Below are positions 44,174-53,786 of a stretch of 64,000 bases of DNA, one piece after another (position 1 is the stretch's first letter; every line of letters begins with the position of its first letter). Source of the stretch: Parabacteroides massiliensis (GTDB lineage Bacteria > Bacteroidota > Bacteroidia > Bacteroidales > Tannerellaceae); the NCBI RefSeq assembly GCF_900155425.1, contig NZ_LT700189.1:551787-615786 (forward strand). Reading direction: 5' to 3'. Below the pieces are notes generated by a model. It made no database searches, was not told the DNA's origin, and worked only from the letters and a program-made list of their open reading frames with translations. The position numbers and the translations under genes are program-made.

Positions 44174-46711
44174 ATGAAAGTAACGAAACATCTATTTATC
44201 GCTTTCGTGCTGGCTGCACTGACACTGACGGCTTGCCACAACGATGATGAAAAACCAGGCTTCAATACCCTGCCCGAAGGCGCAGTACACATCACTGCCG
44301 ACATAGAGGGAGTACAGACACGCGCGCCGCAGCTCGATGCAGATGGCGAAGGCTCGTTCGAGCCTACCGACGAATGGGGCATGTACACTTTTACGGGAGA
44401 TGCCACATCTCCGGCATACAGTAACAAAAACATTACTTACAAGGCCGACAACAGCAATCCACTTTATTGGAAAGATCTCAGTGAAACGGAAGCGGTGACT
44501 TTCTCCGCCTACTACCCGCGTATCACGGAAACCATTGTCGATCCTGCGGCATACATGTATATGCCTCAAATATTGAACAATGCGGACGACCTGCTCCACG
44601 CCACTGCCACAGCAAGTAAGGGTGAGACGGTGGCACTGACATTCAAACATCTGATGCATCGGCTTGTTGTCAAACTGATTGCCGGAGAGGGCATGATCGG
44701 TGCAGATTTGTCTTCTGCCCTGATAAACTCCGCAACAAAGGATAATGCGCCTACGATGTTTTCCGGCGTGGAGGTTAATTTGCTGACCGGTGCGGTGAAC
44801 TATAGTAGCGCAACGGGCGCTGTCGCGTTTTCTAACGAGGGCAGTGGCTATGCCGACTGGAAAGTGGCACCTCAAGACTTGACCGCAGGTGCGGAATGGC
44901 TTAGGATAAAGGTTGGCGATGATACGTGGTACTATAATGTACCTGCCGACCTGAATACTGCCGAACCCGGTAACCAAACTCGTCTCGAAAGCGGCAAGCG
45001 GCTCACCCTTAACCTTACGCTGAAAAAGGATCAGCAAACGGGAAAGACCGAGGTGGAACTGACCGCTTCCGAAATCTCCGGTTGGGGCGATGGTGGAACG
45101 ATTACGGATGAAGTGGCGATAGGCGGTGCCGCTTCCGGTGTCACTACCTACGAAGCCCTGCTCGCTGCCCTGAAGACGGGTGGCGCTTCGGCAGACGCTC
45201 CGACGCTTGTCACGCTGGGCAGTGATATTACGATACCCGCAGGCGGCGACTACAACACTCCTTCCATGACCGACAACGGCTATTTCAAAATAGACGGTGG
45301 CGGACACACCCTGACTTGGGAGCAAGGCAGTTACTATTTTTTCGGCAATGCCAATGCCACAGCCAATGCCGTTTATATCGAATTAGCCAATATCAATTTG
45401 GTTCAGCAAGATATGTACATGGGTGCCGTGATATGTATGTATAATGGTAAGATTACGCTGAGTGGGAATGTGACATTGAACGGGGGTGGTATGATTATGG
45501 TTTATGGCAAGGAGTCGGTATTGGAATTAGGTGACGGCTGCGAATTGTCTTATGCGACAGGTAGTTCGCTCTGTGCATCCATCGTGAATGGCGCCACCCT
45601 CGTGCTGAACGGAGGAACGACCGCCGCCGGAGCTTACATAGAGCTAACCTGTAATCTTGCCTCGCTCGTTTCCTATCCCCTTATCTCCGTTCCGAAAGCC
45701 CTTACGGGTGATGTGCACCTCTATCTCGGTCTGCCCGGTGTAACCCCCATCGCCCAAGGAATCGGTGGTTACCAACTGACGCAGACGGACTGCGATTGGC
45801 TGAAAGTGAATCCGGAGTCGGTGGTCAGCCTTTATGGAGAACAAACGAGGAAATATGGTGATAAGTTTGAACTTTATCTCGCTTCGAAGGATAGTCAAAT
45901 CAAGTTGCGCAGAAAAAATCTTCCACCCGGTATCTCCGGTAATATCAATATGACCGGCATGACTGCCGAGGAGGCAAAGGCTGCCATTGAGAATGCTCTT
46001 GATGCGGAGTTCACCGAACTCAAGTTGACGGGCGAACTTTCCAAGATAGGAATGGGCGGTAATTGGGGTACATTTGCCAATAACCCCCGAATCACGAAAT
46101 GCGACCTCAGCGGAGTGACGGGTTGGGGGACACCGGCAACTTTGCCCGAGCGCACTTTCCTGAATTGCACCGCCTTGCAGGGAGTGCTGCTTCCCAATGA
46201 CGTGCAGGTAATCGGAGTGAATGCCTTTTACGGCTGTGCTTCGCTGACTGCGGTGAATCTTTTGCAGGTTACCCGGATTGAACAAGGAGCATTTCGGGGT
46301 TGCACTTCACTGGAGGCGCTCACACTGGATAATGTGGCTGCGATAGGCTTGGAGGCTTTCTTTGGATGCACGTCTCTACAGACACTTGAACTGCCGAAGT
46401 GCACGAAATTCGCCAATTATATCGTAACTGGTTGCAGCAGCCTTACTCGGATAGAGGTTACTGCAGTCGGAAATATCGTCCACATAGAAGAAGATGATAG
46501 AGATATAGAGCATTACGCTGTTTTTCACAATAGAACCCCCGTTCATTCCGGAGAGAACGCATTCAATCCCGCTAAGTGTGACCTTGTGCTGAATGTGGAC
46601 AAACATCCCGATACCGGCGCGGCTCTCCCCAAAGCCACAGCCAACGGTGAATGGACGATTGGGGCCGATGCGCATTTCATGAAATGGAAAAGCATTACTT
46701 TTCGGCAGTAG
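44174..46711 (+). CDS. Large fimbrillin-family lipoprotein with BspA-like leucine-rich repeats
   Basis: 845 residues. Lipoprotein signal ending LTAC (C21); residues about 30-310 are fimbrillin-like (FEPTDEWGMYTFTGDA, LTFKHLMHRLVVKLIAGEG with V at the start). Residues about 330-560 form a beta-helix-like middle (TLVTLGSDITIPAGG, IDGGGHTLTW). Residues about 610-770 are BspA/LRR_5 repeats (ERTFLNCTALQGVLLP, NAFYGCASLTAVNL, GAFRGCTSLEALTL, EAFFGCTSLQTLEL). Likely an accessory or tip adhesin. Oddity: a -1 shift just before the stop (46688-46698) would open a further 44 codons ending in an acidic tail. Confidence 0.82.
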   Translation: MKVTKHLFIAFVLAALTLTACHNDDEKPGFNTLPEGAVHITADIEGVQTRAPQLDADGEGSFEPTDEWGMYTFTGDATSPAYSNKNITYKADNSNPLYWKDLSETEAVTFSAYYPRITETIVDPAAYMYMPQILNNADDLLHATATASKGETVALTFKHLMHRLVVKLIAGEGMIGADLSSALINSATKDNAPTMFSGVEVNLLTGAVNYSSATGAVAFSNEGSGYADWKVAPQDLTAGAEWLRIKVGDDTWYYNVPADLNTAEPGNQTRLESGKRLTLNLTLKKDQQTGKTEVELTASEISGWGDGGTITDEVAIGGAASGVTTYEALLAALKTGGASADAPTLVTLGSDITIPAGGDYNTPSMTDNGYFKIDGGGHTLTWEQGSYYFFGNANATANAVYIELANINLVQQDMYMGAVICMYNGKITLSGNVTLNGGGMIMVYGKESVLELGDGCELSYATGSSLCASIVNGATLVLNGGTTAAGAYIELTCNLASLVSYPLISVPKALTGDVHLYLGLPGVTPIAQGIGGYQLTQTDCDWLKVNPESVVSLYGEQTRKYGDKFELYLASKDSQIKLRRKNLPPGISGNINMTGMTAEEAKAAIENALDAEFTELKLTGELSKIGMGGNWGTFANNPRITKCDLSGVTGWGTPATLPERTFLNCTALQGVLLPNDVQVIGVNAFYGCASLTAVNLLQVTRIEQGAFRGCTSLEALTLDNVAAIGLEAFFGCTSLQTLELPKCTKFANYIVTGCSSLTRIEVTAVGNIVHIEEDDRDIEHYAVFHNRTPVHSGENAFNPAKCDLVLNVDKHPDTGAALPKATANGEWTIGADAHFMKWKSITFRQ

Positions 46712-46838
46712 TCCATGTGCCGACTTTCGCCTCCGATCGGGAGAAGAACTCTTCCGATACGGTGGATGATGAACTTACCGGAGATAGTAGCGAGGGTGGC
46801 GAGAATGAGAATCCGTTAGAATAAAAATAATAAAAAAT

Positions 46839-47825
46839 ATGAATATGAAGAATAAGATATCAAACATTCCGGTGTTCGTTTCCACTATCGGATTAGCGTG
46901 CCTTCTCCTGTTGGCAGGTTGCTCGCAGGACGATGTGCAAACTCCGGACGATGGCACGAAAGATGGCAATATCATCCGCTTTACCTCCACCATCATCGAC
47001 TTCACGAACAGCGATGCCGCCAATGACCCCGAAACACGTGCCATCATCAATCCGGACGGAACGGGCAATTTCACCGGTGGCGACCAAATAAGGCTTTGGA
47101 CTTACATGGTCGACTTTCCCGACTTCATTATCAGTGATATGAGCGAAAAGTACACCCTGACCAATAATGGCAACACGTGGGATGGTTTCACCCCAACTTG
47201 GGACGAGTTGGGAGAGGCGACAGCCGAACGGCGGCGTTTTTTCTTCGCCCATTATCCCCAACAGGCATGGGGCAGTTCCGATAATGAGTTTAAGTTCAGC
47301 GTTGCAACTGATCAAAGCACCATCGAAGCCTATGAAGCCTCCGACTTGCTGGAAGCCCAATCAAGATACTCGGAAAAGCCGCAGGACGGCACCGTAAATC
47401 TCTCTTTTTATCACGCGATGGCAAGAATCACGGTGAAGCTCGTGGGAGGAAACGGGGTATCTGCGGATGAGGTAAACCGGGCCACAATCATCCTTAAATC
47501 CATGCCTGTCCGTTGTGCAAAACAGTATTCCGGGGATACAGAGACAGACGTAACGTTACGCGATGATATTATCCCGAGAAAATCGGACAGCTCCGGTACA
47601 AACACGTTCTATGCCCTTGTTCCCCCGCATTCGGTGGGAAATGGATTGGAAATTGAAATCACCGTTTCCGGCAAGGTGGTAAGCTATAAAACGATGGAAT
47701 TGAAACATCTTGCCAGCGGTAATGAATACCTCATCACCCTTACGCTGACTAATAGCGGGGGAGGTGTAAGTGCCGACAGCGGTAGCGGTGATAACTACTC
47801 CCCCGGAGGAGGCATCGACTATTGA
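46839..47825 (+). CDS. Fimbrillin-family lipoprotein, gene 3
   Basis: 328 residues from 46839 (an ATG at 46845 is also possible). Lipoprotein signal ending LLAGC (C28). Fimbrillin pattern: IIRFTSTIIDFTNSD, then GGDQIRLWTYMVD, LSFYHAMARITVKLVGGNGV, and SYKTMELKHLASGNEYLITLTL near the end. The C-terminus is rich in Gly, Ser and Asp. Spaced 127 bp from the previous gene; the gap contains the out-of-frame continuation of that gene. Confidence 0.82.
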   Translation: MNMKNKISNIPVFVSTIGLACLLLLAGCSQDDVQTPDDGTKDGNIIRFTSTIIDFTNSDAANDPETRAIINPDGTGNFTGGDQIRLWTYMVDFPDFIISDMSEKYTLTNNGNTWDGFTPTWDELGEATAERRRFFFAHYPQQAWGSSDNEFKFSVATDQSTIEAYEASDLLEAQSRYSEKPQDGTVNLSFYHAMARITVKLVGGNGVSADEVNRATIILKSMPVRCAKQYSGDTETDVTLRDDIIPRKSDSSGTNTFYALVPPHSVGNGLEIEITVSGKVVSYKTMELKHLASGNEYLITLTLTNSGGGVSADSGSGDNYSPGGGIDY

Positions 47826-47849
47826 AAATAAATAAAGCATTCCATAGAT

Positions 47850-49502
47850 ATGAGAAAAATAAATATATTACTATTAGCAGGGGTTGTCATGTCGCTTGGG
47901 TCATGCAGCAAAGATGAAACGATCACCGGACAACCCGAAGGGAAAAGCGGTGCGCCGCAACTGGCAGCGACTGTGGAACAGCTTCCGGTCACCCGGTCGG
48001 GCGTAATAGAGAACAACGGCAACTATGCAGACGGTGAAAAATTCTATTGGAGCAACGGAGATGCTACCACCGTTCTTTTCCGAAATCCAAGTATGACGGA
48101 AGCAACCCAGTACAAAAAAGCAGAATATGTGGCAAGCGTTGCAGGAGGTGTACAAAGCAATAACTGTACATTTCAGGCCACTCAGCCGGAAAGCCTCGAT
48201 AATGGCACATACACGGCATACGGTCTTTATCCGACCTCGGCTTGGGAAGTCAGAGCCGACTACTACTCTTTCCTTGAAACAAATATCCCCACCTATCAAA
48301 CACAGACACAGGCGAATTCTACACACTTGGGAGCCTATATGCTGATGAAAGCCCAAAGCGATGTAACAGTAGACGGCAGTACTCCTATAAAGCTCACCTA
48401 CAACCATCTTGCTTCGGTAGTGCGCTTTGTCGTTTGGAATAATTCGGGCAACAATAATTTGAGACTGGAAAATATAATTGTAAAACTGAGTTCCGGCAAA
48501 GCGGTGTTCGCAACCAAAGCTAAATTGACTGATGTCGATGCTACTTCGTTGTCGGTTTCCGACTATATGAATGTGCCGGTTTTGACCTTACGGCTGACCG
48601 GCGATGCCCGGAATTTCTCGACCCAAGATGGGAAAAAACGGTGCGAAGGCTATATGGTTGTGTTGCCCACCGCTACAGATGCGTTTGAAGATTCTGATGA
48701 TTTAATGTTTGAACTATCTTTCTCTGAAGGAAACAATAACTATCTTGTTACTAAAACGTACCCAATCGGGACTTCCCTCCAGTTCCTTTCAAACGGAATA
48801 GAACAGGGCAAGAGTTATTATTTCCAATTGAAAGTGGAATCGGGTGATCTTAATGCAATAACTGGTACCTCCTATGCTGTTGGCGATTATTGGCCCGATA
48901 ATACCAGTCCCGTAGGTATCGTATTCTGGGTGAAGCCGGGTAGTTTGGGTACTCAGGGTAAAGTAGTGGGACTGGGAGAGACTTATGTCACTAAATGGGG
49001 TGTAGATAATGATGAACAAGCAGCGGGAGTAGCTGGTATCCGCAGCGTTACGGACGGAGCGACAGCTACCAAGAGTATGATTGCTAAATACAAGAGCAGT
49101 GGCACATTCTCGGCAGATTACCCCGCCTTTCACTACATTTATAATACGATGAACAGTGGTAACGAAAACGGAGTTTGGTATTTGCCTGCCCGTGATGAGT
49201 TGAAAATGCTTTATGCCGGATATAGCGGCAAGGTGTACGAGGAGATTACTGATTGGATAACAAGTAAAATGCCGGGTTATGATTCGGAAAACTGCAAAAT
49301 GGCTCGTGCCGCATTCAATTCCAGTCTTACAGCAAAAGGCGGAATGGCTTTTGGCAGTAGCGGCAATTCTGCCAATTGGTACTATTTGTCTTCATCGGAA
49401 GTAGTATCAACAAGATCTTACAGTTTTAATCTTGAAGATGGGCAGTATAGTATGGATGAGAAAAACATAGATGTCAATATCCGCTGGATAAGAGACTTTT
49501 AG
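47850..49502 (+). CDS. Fimbrillin-family lipoprotein with C-terminal Lcl/DUF1566-like domain, possible tip protein
   Basis: 550 residues. Lipoprotein signal ending LGSC (C19). Residues about 25-340 are fimbrillin-like (LTYNHLASVVRFVVWN, EQGKSYYFQLKVE). Residues about 350-550 form a C-type-lectin-like or DUF1566-like ligand domain: YAVGDYWPDNTSPVGIVFWV, GVWYLPARDELKMLY, NWYYLSSSEVVSTRSYSF, and a final INVNIRW-like strand (VNIRWIRDF). This layout suits a pilus tip adhesin at the end of the operon. No diversity-generating reverse transcriptase is in the window. Confidence 0.82.
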   Translation: MRKINILLLAGVVMSLGSCSKDETITGQPEGKSGAPQLAATVEQLPVTRSGVIENNGNYADGEKFYWSNGDATTVLFRNPSMTEATQYKKAEYVASVAGGVQSNNCTFQATQPESLDNGTYTAYGLYPTSAWEVRADYYSFLETNIPTYQTQTQANSTHLGAYMLMKAQSDVTVDGSTPIKLTYNHLASVVRFVVWNNSGNNNLRLENIIVKLSSGKAVFATKAKLTDVDATSLSVSDYMNVPVLTLRLTGDARNFSTQDGKKRCEGYMVVLPTATDAFEDSDDLMFELSFSEGNNNYLVTKTYPIGTSLQFLSNGIEQGKSYYFQLKVESGDLNAITGTSYAVGDYWPDNTSPVGIVFWVKPGSLGTQGKVVGLGETYVTKWGVDNDEQAAGVAGIRSVTDGATATKSMIAKYKSSGTFSADYPAFHYIYNTMNSGNENGVWYLPARDELKMLYAGYSGKVYEEITDWITSKMPGYDSENCKMARAAFNSSLTAKGGMAFGSSGNSANWYYLSSSEVVSTRSYSFNLEDGQYSMDEKNIDVNIRWIRDF

Positions 49503-49627
49503 CATCATAGTCAGGAACAGACAAAATCCAATATACCCTTTCATATAGAAATCACCGTGGGTGGTCAAACGGTTACCTATCCCACCCCTGAAGGGCTGAC
49601 TGAGTTGGAAGGCGGAAAGGAACAGGT
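49503..49627 (+). pseudogene. Remnant of another fimbrillin-like gene
   Basis: Directly after the previous stop the frame is open and reads IPFHIEITVGGQTVTYPTPE and LTELEGGKEQ, the pattern of the last strands of a fimbrillin-like protein. At 49628 it runs into the 318-bp duplicated segment containing an antisense group II intron piece, so the 3' end (and the 5' end) of the former gene is gone. Confidence 0.5.
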
Positions 49628-49946
49628 GGATTTGTTAGGCAATCTCATCCATAGTCAAATGCCTTATATGGGGGTTCTGTACGTTAGGTCAGATGTTTGT
49701 CGCCAGCTTTTTCCAGATTCCACCTCACAATGGACACCCTTGCTATTGGCTAAACGATTCCCGCTATTAGGGCTCGTTAGGAACTTACATCTATTAGAAT
49801 AAGCTCATGCCGAGCATACCTAAGTAATCCTACTCCGCCAATTACCTGTTAGATTTGCCGAAGTGGAATTATTTATAGGATTCCGTTGTCTTTGCAAGAA
49901 GAATCCTTTTCTTGTTATCCCAAGCAATCTATTACGACTCCGCAGA
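49628..49946. repeat. 318-bp direct repeat, copy A
   Basis: This stretch is about 95 percent identical to 57771-58087 in the same orientation (only scattered substitutions and single-base gaps). It contains on the minus strand a group II intron 5' fragment (49636-49819) and about 125 bp of sequence beyond the intron border. The two copies bracket the 7.8 kb from 49947 to 57770. Confidence 0.9.
49636..49819 (-). mobile_element. Group II intron 5' fragment (domain I), copy A
   Basis: Read on the minus strand from 49819 it gives GTATGCTCGGCATGAGC, then TCTAATAGATGTAAGTTC, GCAAGGGTGTCCATTGTGAG, GTGGAATCTGGAAAAAGCTGG and AAACATCTGACCTAACG. I recognise these as conserved domain-I blocks of bacterial group II introns (GTGCGCCCGGCATGGGC type). 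No reverse transcriptase gene or domain V/VI follows, so it is a dead end fragment. Confidence 0.7.
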
Positions 49947-49991
49947 CACGGCTCTTTCATTTAAAGTAGAAGTAACGATATATTGCCCCTT

Positions 49992-50024
49992 ACCCGATTC
50001 ATTGCGAATCGGGTATTTCTTTTA
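49992..50024 (+). terminator. Rho-independent terminator downstream of the fimbrillin region
   Basis: ACCCGATTC (49992-50000), loop ATTGC, GAATCGGGT (50006-50014), then ATTTCTTTTATTTTTC. A 9-bp stem with a T-rich tail. Confidence 0.65.
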
Positions 50025-50072
50025 TTTTTCGTATGTCAGATAGTTATACTTTTATCAAAATCTATTTTTTTG

Positions 50073-51050
50073 TCATTTTTGGCGAAGAAAACGTAAAAGT
50101 CTGGTAAAGCCCATTGATACCTTCCTCATGAGTTCCGCCATCCCCTTTCTCTTGTCATCCCTCTTTTTACGGAGTCCTTTCCATATAAAGAACAGCGAGT
50201 GTACAATTCTTTGTATGGTATCAAGGTTTCTGGTGGCTCTTGCCGACTTGCGTTTTATCCTGTCTTGCAGCAGATTGCAATCCAGTGTCCAGTGCATGCT
50301 TTCTATCGACCAGTGATTGCGCACCAACGAACCCAACGCCGGAGTATCTGTTGGCAGACTGCTCACATACAGTCTCTTTTCAGCGGTCTGTGCGCCAGAC
50401 GACTTCTTTACCGTGTCGGATTCATATTCTATAACCGTCATGTTTCCTCCCCATTTTTCCTTGTCGGCTATGATGTCAAGACCGTCAAAGATACGATAGG
50501 TTCTGGTTTCGATTCTGCCGTGGCCGAGTACCGGTCCCTCCGTGTAGGAATACACAGGAGCCTGTCCTTTGAGTCTGTCTTCCACGCCATAACGCAGGGA
50601 TGGCTGGTTCGCTTTTAGCTCTATAAGGAAATCACCCCCGTTCTCTCTGATTCTGTCAATGATGCACTTTTGCATGGACATGGCATCGGCTGTGACTATT
50701 TTTCCTGATATGTTGATTTTGTCGATAAGCCGCGGTATGGCTTTAATCTCATTGCTTTTCTCCCGGCAGGCTTCGGTTGCCAATGTGATGCTGGTATTGT
50801 ATGAATACGCCGACACGATATCGGGATTGCGCCCGTTGTCCAACACGGTGCCACGCTCGGCTTTGCCATCCACGCAGATTATTTCCTTATCTCCTTCCTT
50901 CGGTGGAACAACTCCGCAAACTCCTGCATCCTGTCTGCAAGTGCCAGTTCATCGATACCGTGTTCCACGCGGCAGAGGGTCGCCTCGGACGGCACACCGT
51001 TCTTCAGCATGCCCAATTGGCGGAATTTCTTAATGCATAATTCGGAGTAT
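50073..51050 (-). pseudogene. ISAs1-family transposase, frameshifted
   Basis: Codons for 267 residues (50873 to 50073) form the catalytic part: VDGKAERG (first Asp of the DDE triad), VTADAMSMQKCIIDRI, ELKANQP, and VRNHWSIESMHWTLDCNLLQD with the catalytic Glu region. Upstream on the minus strand, LGMLKNGVPSEATLCRVEHG, the N-terminal family block, is in another frame that ends at a stop beside GDKEIICVDGK, so a frameshift splits the gene near 50890. The far N-terminus is also not recoverable. The element's inverted repeats were not found. Confidence 0.8.
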
Positions 51051-51348
51051 CCCCACCCAGTATTTCCTCCTCAATTAGCATCTTTTGAATTGTAACTCAT
51101 AGCATTCAAAATCGCCAAATTGCACCATATTCACCCAATTTAGGAGTAAATTTGGGTAAAAATGAAAGAAAACAGTTTCAAAAATCAGTTATTTCGGAGC
51201 ATATACACCCATCCGGATGAGTGTTTCGACCCTATTTCGGAGCATTGCCACCCACCTGGTACCCCTGATTGCATTTCGGAGCATTGCCACCCAGTCAAAC
51301 ACTACTTCCCTATACCTTTGTGCCCTAAATTTAACAGGTAACAAATTA

Positions 51349-52745
51349 ATGCACAAAACGATGGCTGGTAAAATAACAGAAATGAGTAAACTTAAGCAAA
51401 TTCTTCAATTACATGAAAGTGGAGTTTCTAACCGTTCAATCGCTTCACAACTGGGAATCTACAAAGAAACGGTCAACAAGTATATACGCAATTTAAAACC
51501 TTGTCAGTGGGTGTTAAAGAGCTATTGGAGAAAGACGAACCGGAATTGGAACGAATCTTTAACGGTGGCGCCCCGGCCTATACGGACAAGCGCTTCGATG
51601 ATTTTTCCAAGCGCTTACCCTATCTGGAAAAGGAACTTGGACGTAAACATGTGACCCGGATACAGCTTTGGGAAGAATATATTGCCGAATATCCTGCCGG
51701 CTATGGTTTCACCCAGTTTTGCTTCCACCTGAACCAACACAGAATCGCCCAACAGCCTTCTACGGTGTTAGTGAACAGTTATGTTGCCGGTGAAAAGTGC
51801 TATGTCGATTTTGCCGACGATACGATGCAGTACGTTGATATGGATACCGGAGAAGTCATCAAGGTACAGACCTTTGTAGGCTGCCTTCCCTATACGGACT
51901 ATGCGTTTGCCATCTGTGTCCCTTCACAGAAAAGCGAGGACTTTATTTATGCCATCACCCGTATGTTTACCTTTTTCGAGGGTGTCACTAAAATAGTTGT
52001 ACCGGATAACCTGAAGTCCGCCGTAGTTAAAAGCGACCGCTACGAGCCTGAAATAAACCGTTTGATGGAACACCTGGGCAATCACTACGGTTTTGTAACC
52101 CTGCCGACAAGGCCGGGCAAACCAAAAGATAAATCCCTGGTTGAGAATCAGGTCAGGCTGATATACCAACGGGTATACGTTCCTTTGCGTAAGCGGGTTT
52201 TCTTCTCTTTAGAGGAACTGAACAAGGCCGTCCTGGAACAAGTCAGGCTACACAACCGCAAACGGATGCAGCAGCGTCCATACAGCCGGGAGGAACACTT
52301 CATCAGTGATGAGAAGAAGACGCTCAAACCCTTACCCGGTACCCCTTTCGAAGTGCAGTATGACACAGAACTGACTGTCAGTGCCAACTGCTGTATCTAC
52401 CTGGGCAGGGACAAACATTACTACTCTGTCCCTTATCAACATATCGGGCAGAAGGTAAAGGTAATCTATACCCGCACGTTGGTCAAGGTGTACCTTAAAG
52501 GCGAGCGCATAGCTACCCACCCGCGTATAGAGAGTTTTGGCTACAGCATGAAGGAGGAACACCTGGCTTCACACTCGAATGCATACACAAAGCGTTCCAT
52601 GGCATACTACAATCAAAAAGCGGGTGAGAAGTCCGCAGTGCTGAAAGAGTTCTTCGAGTTGATGTTCGCTTCACAAAACGTGCCGCCGGAGTTCTTTTAT
52701 AAACGCTGTGACGGCCTGTTGCGCCTGCAAAGGATAACTCGCTGA
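51349..52745 (+). pseudogene. istA: istA, IS21-family transposase split by a frameshift
   Basis: The N-terminal HTH part (from 51349; MSKLKQILQLHESGVSNRSI, then YKETVNKYIRN) and the catalytic rve-type part (from about 51501 to 52745; CYVDFADDTMQYVD, VPDNLKSAV, and DKSLVENQVRLIYQ with the catalytic Glu) are in different frames. The shift needed is -1 near 51498. The site there is T-TTA-AAA in the zero frame, a canonical slippery heptamer (51492-51498), so either a one-base deletion or programmed -1 frameshifting would explain it. The joined protein would have about 466 residues. Confidence 0.8.
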
Positions 52746-52756
52746 AGTTATCAGGA

Positions 52757-53431
52757 ATGGCGCGTTTATGGGCTTCACTCGGTGAAACCAAACGCCTGGA
52801 CAAACTCACGCTTGTTGATGGATTAATGTTGCTTTTACAAGCGGAGAAAGACACCCGTACCACCAATCGGAACGCCCGCCTTATAAAAGAGGCGGACTTC
52901 CGCTACGGTGCTACTCTGGAACAACTCGAAGCCGGCAGCCATCGGGGAATAGACCCTAACATGCTGGCTCTGTTAGGCACGGGAAGCTATGTGGACAAAG
53001 GCGAATCCGTCCTGATCACCGGTGCCGCAGGAGTAGGCAAAAGCTATCTGGCTACAGCGTTGGGAAACAAAGCCTGTAATCAGGGATACAAGGTCAACTA
53101 TTTCAATATGCAGAAACTTTTGGGCAAGCTCAGGTTGGCACGGGTGGATGGAACCATTATCAAGCTGATTACCAAAATATCCAAGGTGGACTTGCTTATC
53201 ATCGATGATTTTGGCACGAAGGCGCTGTAGGGACAGCAACAGAATGACTTCATGGAGATCATAGAGGACAGGCATGGAAGAAAGGCCACTATCATTGCCA
53301 GTCAATTACCCGTCAGCAAGTGGTATGATGTCATCGGAAATGAAGTCATTGCTGATGCGATCCTGGACAGAATTGTACACTCTTCGCATCGTTTTGACTT
53401 AAAAGGTGAGAGTTTAAGAAAGAAATTATAA
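52757..53431 (+). pseudogene. istB: istB, IS21-family ATPase with internal amber stop
   Basis: Helper ATPase of IS21 transposition. Walker A GAAGVGKSYLA and Walker B LLIIDDFG are present. A TAG at 53228-53230 interrupts the frame after FGTKAL; translation resumes in the same frame with DFMEIIEDRHGRKATIIASQ and ADAILDRIVHSSHR up to 53431, so a single nonsense mutation separates the halves. Start is uncertain: the ATG at 52757 is preceded by an in-frame family-like LKLSGM stretch without a better start codon. Confidence 0.82.
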
Positions 53432-53543
53432 ATTTGTAACCCAATGCCATTTTATAGGAAACAAACTGGGTGGATATGACCGAAATGCCTGGGTGGGTAT
53501 CACCGAAATATGCAATTTTTACATACGATAAAATCAAACTATA

Positions 53544-53583
53544 AAAAAGTCCGATAGCTTTGCTTTAGCTTATCGGACTTTTT
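53544..53583 (+). terminator. Strong hairpin terminator preceding a group II intron fragment
   Basis: AAAAAGTCCGATA (53544-53556) and its perfect complement TATCGGACTTTTT (53571-53583), loop of 14 bases. It works as a bidirectional terminator by sequence. The intron-like sequence begins 2 bp later (53586). Confidence 0.7.
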
Positions 53584-53585
53584 CA

Positions 53586-53765
53586 GTATGCTCGGTATGG
53601 GTATTATCTAACGGGTGCAAGTCTTGAGTGAGCCCTAATAGCGGGAATCACATAGTCAATGGAAGGGTGTCCATCGTGAGTCGGAATCTGAAAGAAGCCG
53701 GCGGCAAACATCTGGTCTGACGGACAGAAACTTCATATAAGGCATTTGACCGTGGGTAAGGTTAC
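53586..53765 (+). mobile_element. Group II intron 5' fragment (domain I), copy C
   Basis: Plus-strand sequence GTATGCTCGGTATGGGTA, then TCTAACGGGTGCAAGTC, GAAGGGTGTCCATCGTGAG, TCGGAATCTGAAAGAAGCC and AACATCTGGTCTGACG parallels the complement of copies A and B. It is more diverged from them than they are from each other and lies in opposite orientation. It breaks off into an inverted istA fragment at about 53787. Confidence 0.68.
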
Positions 53766-53786
53766 TGAACAAGCCAAAGCCCTATA

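Larger units (their letters stand above)
51190..53510 (+). mobile_element. IS21-family insertion sequence
   Basis: The left end carries three copies of TATTTCGGAGCATTGCCACCCA-like sites (51190-51211, 51233-51254, 51272-51293). The right end carries two inverted copies (53467-53487 and 53490-53510, ending TATCACCGAAATA). Multiple transposase-binding sites at both ends plus the istA-istB gene pair are typical of IS21. Exact ends and target duplication could not be fixed. Both genes carry apparent lesions, so the copy may be inactive. Confidence 0.82.

Noticed and set aside
47850-49502. Target protein of a diversity-generating retroelement
   Set aside because: The C-terminal domain is of a kind used by such systems, but no reverse transcriptase or template repeat occurs near it; the intron relics lack an RT gene.
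49557-49802. 81-codon frame after the fimbrillin operon
   Set aside because: It is a chimera of a fimbrillin remnant and antisense group II intron sequence, not a gene.
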